Origin: AC-32 sp963719275
GTDB lineage: Bacteria; Actinomycetota; Thermoleophilia; Gaiellales; Gaiellaceae
Direction: 5' to 3'
NCBI GenBank assembly: GCA_963719275.1
Contig: CAVRBT010000005.1
Span: 62,001 to 126,000 of the forward strand
DNA: 64,000 bases
Shown one piece after another: positions 61,340-64,000 of the stretch. The stretch's first letter is position 1; each line of letters opens with the position of its first letter. A model generated the notes under the pieces. The model did no database searches. It had not been told where the DNA came from and was given only the letters and a program-made list of their open reading frames with translations. The position numbers and the translations under genes were made by a program.

Positions 61340-64000
61340 TCAGCTTGAAATCGTGAGACCCCCTGAACTTTGCTCGTCCGGCCGGTAGGTTCGCGCGAGC
61401 TCGGATCGCGACCGCACGCCCAGCTTCGCGTACACGTGCGAGAGGTGCGTCTCGACTGTTCGCTCGCCCAGGAACAGCGCCGCCGCGACCTCCCGGTTCG
61501 TCCGTCCTTCGGCGACGAGCGCGGCGACGCGGCGCTCTGCGGCGGTCAGCCCCGGCTCACTGACCCGCCCGCCGATCCGGCCCAGCTCGGAGCGGGCCTT
61601 CGCGGCCCACCCGGCAGCGCCGATCGCCTCGAATGCCTCGGCCGCCGCGTCGATCGCCTCGCGCGCCGCGCGCTTCTGGCGCCCGCGGCGCCTGAGGGCT
61701 CCGAGCGCGAGCAGCGCGCGGGCGCGGCCGAACGGGTCACCGACGGCACCGTGCTGCGCGATCGCTTGCTCGAGGACGGCCGTCCCTTCGTCGACGTCCC
61801 CGCGGGCAGCCGCGACGAGACCACGGCAGCGGGTCGCCTGGGCGAGAACCGAGTGGAGACCGAGCCGCGTCGCGTCCGCCTCCCACGCCTCGAGCAGCGC
61901 GACCGCGGCGTCGACCCGACCGAGCTCGAGCAGCGCTTCGACCTGCTCCGCTCGCCACCAGTACATGCCCGGTGAGCGGACGCCCAGCTCGTGCCTGAGC
62001 TCGTCCGCGACCGAGAAGTGCTCGACCGCCTCGGCCGGCCGGCCGGACCAGGCGGACACGAGTCCGAGGACGCCCTCCTGGCCGGCGACGAGCTGCGGCT
62101 GCCCGGCCGCGAGCGCCAGGCTCCGCTCGGCGAGCTCCCGCGCGCGCTCGAGCTCGCCACGATGAGCCGCGACGCGCGCCACGACCCAGATTGCGAGGGC
62201 ATTCTCCCGCTCGTCAGTCACATAGAGGCGGCCGAGCTCGCGCTGCCGGTCGGCGTGCTCGGCCGCCGCCGCGAGCCGACCCGCGCCCAGCTCCACGAGG
62301 CTGAGGTACCACAAAGCCTCGCCCGTCGCGACCTCGTCCCGCAGGCTCAGCTCGGCGCACATGCGCTCGAGCAGCGTCCTGGCACGATCGAGCTGCGACG
62401 ACCAGAGAAGCGCGTGCGCCAGGTCGAACGACGCCTCGTCGCGTCGCTCGCGGCGACCGGAGGCCGCCGCGGCGTCGAGGGCCTGCTCGGCCAGGTCGAG
62501 TGCGTCGGGCGCTCCGGCGTTGAAGCGGAGACGATTCAGGACGCTGAGCGCGCCCGCGCGCAGGCCATCGTCGCCGACGCGCTCGGCGAGCGCGAGGGCC
62601 GTTCGCGCGTGCGCTTCCGCCGCGGCCAGGCCCTCGGTGGAGCGGACACGCCAGGCCAGCCAGGTGTGAATCGACGCCTGCACGGCTGGCTCGGGCTCGA
62701 CGGCGGCGAGCGCTTTTTTGCGCAAGGCGATCGCCCGCTCAGGGAACCCGGTTTCCTCGACGTCGCTGAGGGCGAGCAGGACGTCGGCCCGCTGCCTCAG
62801 CGCGAGAGGCTCTGCCAGGAGGCGTTCGGCGTCCGCCCGTGCGCGGCCCGCGTCGCCGGCAAGCAGGTGCAGACCGACGGCGGCGACAGCGCGGCGGTGG
62901 CGGGCCGCGCCCTCGTCGGGCGGTGTGAGGCGAACCGCATGCGCGCCGAGCTCCGCGGCGGCGACGTTCGCGGCCTGCGCGGCGGCAGCCGATGCCGCGC
63001 CCTCGACCGCCGCGGCGACTTGCTCGTCCGGCGCGCTCGCCGCGAGCGCGAGGTGTCGCGCTCGCGCAAGCGGGTCGTCGACGACCTTTGCGAGGAGACC
63101 GTGAGCGCGCTCGCGCTCCGCCGGCGTCAGGTCGCCGTAGAGCGCCGAGGCGAGCAGCGGGTGCGTGAACGTGACGACGCCGTGCCGCGCCTCGATCACA
63201 CGGGCCGTGAATGCCGGCTCGAGCGCCTCGTCCGCCACGCCGGCGGTACGAAGCAGCTCCGCCGGCGCCCGACCGCCGGCGGCGATCACGGCCAGGGCCG
63301 CTCGCGTCGTTGCCTGGAGGCCGGCGAGACGCTCGCGGGCCACGCCCTCCAGGCTCTCGGGAACCGGAAGCGGCTCCGTGGGTTCGCCCGGCGGCTCCGC
63401 GGCGAGCGCGCGCCCGAGCTCGAGCGCGTAGAACGGATTCCCGCCCGAGCCTTCGTGGAGCCGGACGAGCAGCGGCCGCGGAAACGTCGTCCCGAGCCGC
63501 ACGTGCAGCAGCCGTTGCATCGCGCCCATGCTGAGCGGCCGGACGCCGAGGCGGTCGACACGACCGGGGCCGAGCGCCTCCTCGACGCCCGCCGCGAAGG
63601 AGCCGTCGCCGAGACGCCTCGTCAGCAGCAGCTGGAGCCTCACTTCTCCAAGCCGGCGCAGCGCGAAGGCCAGCACCCGCGCGGACGATGCGTCGAGCCA
63701 TTGCACGTCGTCGATCGCGACGAGCACGGGCCCCTCGTCCGCGAGCAGCTCGAGCGCGCTGCGCGTGGCGACGGCGAGAGCGCGCGCATCCACGGTCTCG
63801 TCGCTCCGATCGCCGTGGAGGAGCACGAGCTCCAGCGCGCGCCGCCGCGGCGCAGGAAGCGCTGGCAGCACGTCGTCGACCGTGCCTTCGAGGAGGTCCC
63901 CGAGCGCGACGTGCGGGAGATCACGCTCGGCCTCGGCGGGCCGGGAGACGAGAACCTGCAGCCCCTCGGCACGCGCGTGCTCCACGCCCGCGAGCCACAG
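61340..64000 (-). CDS. large ATP-binding LuxR (LAL) regulator, 5' end off window
   Basis: 887 residues of a LAL-type transcriptional regulator; the ATP-binding (Walker A) start is beyond the window. Visible: Walker B-like GPVLVAIDDVQWLDASSARV, a TPR/helical middle of about 500 residues, and the C-terminal helix-turn-helix GLTAAERRVAALVAEGRTNR, EVAAALFLGERTVETHLSHV, YAKLGVRSRSELA. These bind a ligand and activate nearby genes; the haloperoxidase operon is a candidate target. Confidence 0.9.
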   Translation of the reverse strand: MWLAGVEHARAEGLQVLVSRPAEAERDLPHVALGDLLEGTVDDVLPALPAPRRRALELVLLHGDRSDETVDARALAVATRSALELLADEGPVLVAIDDVQWLDASSARVLAFALRRLGEVRLQLLLTRRLGDGSFAAGVEEALGPGRVDRLGVRPLSMGAMQRLLHVRLGTTFPRPLLVRLHEGSGGNPFYALELGRALAAEPPGEPTEPLPVPESLEGVARERLAGLQATTRAALAVIAAGGRAPAELLRTAGVADEALEPAFTARVIEARHGVVTFTHPLLASALYGDLTPAERERAHGLLAKVVDDPLARARHLALAASAPDEQVAAAVEGAASAAAAQAANVAAAELGAHAVRLTPPDEGAARHRRAVAAVGLHLLAGDAGRARADAERLLAEPLALRQRADVLLALSDVEETGFPERAIALRKKALAAVEPEPAVQASIHTWLAWRVRSTEGLAAAEAHARTALALAERVGDDGLRAGALSVLNRLRFNAGAPDALDLAEQALDAAAASGRRERRDEASFDLAHALLWSSQLDRARTLLERMCAELSLRDEVATGEALWYLSLVELGAGRLAAAAEHADRQRELGRLYVTDERENALAIWVVARVAAHRGELERARELAERSLALAAGQPQLVAGQEGVLGLVSAWSGRPAEAVEHFSVADELRHELGVRSPGMYWWRAEQVEALLELGRVDAAVALLEAWEADATRLGLHSVLAQATRCRGLVAAARGDVDEGTAVLEQAIAQHGAVGDPFGRARALLALGALRRRGRQKRAAREAIDAAAEAFEAIGAAGWAAKARSELGRIGGRVSEPGLTAAERRVAALVAEGRTNREVAAALFLGERTVETHLSHVYAKLGVRSRSELARTYRPDEQSSGGLTISS

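Overview
The window is very GC-rich (about 70%), densely coded, and uses many GTG/TTG starts and 4-8 bp stop/start overlaps. Together with the gene set (MarR-controlled DrrAB-type exporter, YbdK ligase, ArfB, PspC/LiaF sensor unit, GlmS/GlmM, MreB, large LuxR regulator) this suggests an actinobacterium. Thermoleophilia (Gaiellales or Solirubrobacterales-like) is my best guess; that is an inference from style, not a phylogeny. I found no rRNA, tRNA, CRISPR array or phage genes.

Layout. 1-5.9 kb: ABC exporter with divergent MarR regulator, ileS, thioredoxin, a 60-bp tandem repeat and a DUF2231 membrane protein. 6-10.2 kb: lipid kinase, NUDIX hydrolase, a cNMP-binding domain protein, then a response regulator/histidine kinase/PspC-LiaF unit whose first gene is frameshifted. 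10.3-16.6 kb: beta-propeller lipoprotein, ferric-reductase-like membrane protein with ApbE, a beta-lactamase-fold hydrolase, RidA and a YbdK-type ligase. 16.7-22.1 kb: a MITE-like element, secreted propeller proteins (one partly duplicated), an ECF sigma factor and a membrane partner. 22.1-26.7 kb: a UGA-containing peroxiredoxin, a large membrane protein, and a CYTH-Ppx fusion beside a second CYTH protein. 27-36.8 kb: a tightly coupled five-gene operon (ThDP enzyme, FAD/Fe-S dehydrogenase, GH15, SDR, membrane protein) and DUF2254. 36.8-40.4 kb: a degenerate accessory strip with broken genes and a Doc toxin-antitoxin pair between repeats that end at fabI. 40.4-45.4 kb: subtilase, SDR, MarR, and a UGA-containing SelW-like gene. 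45.4-51 kb: cell-wall and housekeeping operon (methyltransferase, CCA/poly(A) polymerase family, alr, nnr, acpS, HAD), then a lipoprotein and arfB. 51.5-64 kb: secreted repeat protein, iminopeptidase, mreB, metal permease, LysE, glmS, glmM, vanadium-haloperoxidase-like enzyme and a truncated LuxR-LAL regulator.

The main discovery is evidence for selenocysteine decoding. Two genes 23 kb apart each carry one in-frame TGA exactly at the redox-active cysteine position: the peroxidatic residue of a peroxiredoxin (TGA at 22246-22248) and the CxxU motif of a SelW/Rdx protein (TGA at 45361-45363, minus strand). Each TGA is followed 21-25 nt later by a GC-rich hairpin with GU in its loop, as in bacterial SECIS elements. 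Ordinary gene calling would truncate the first and miss the second.

Other themes are a 15-21 nt palindromic repeat in four places, leaderless-looking promoters over one shared inverted repeat, and about eight apparent single-base frameshifts that are either recent decay or assembly indels.
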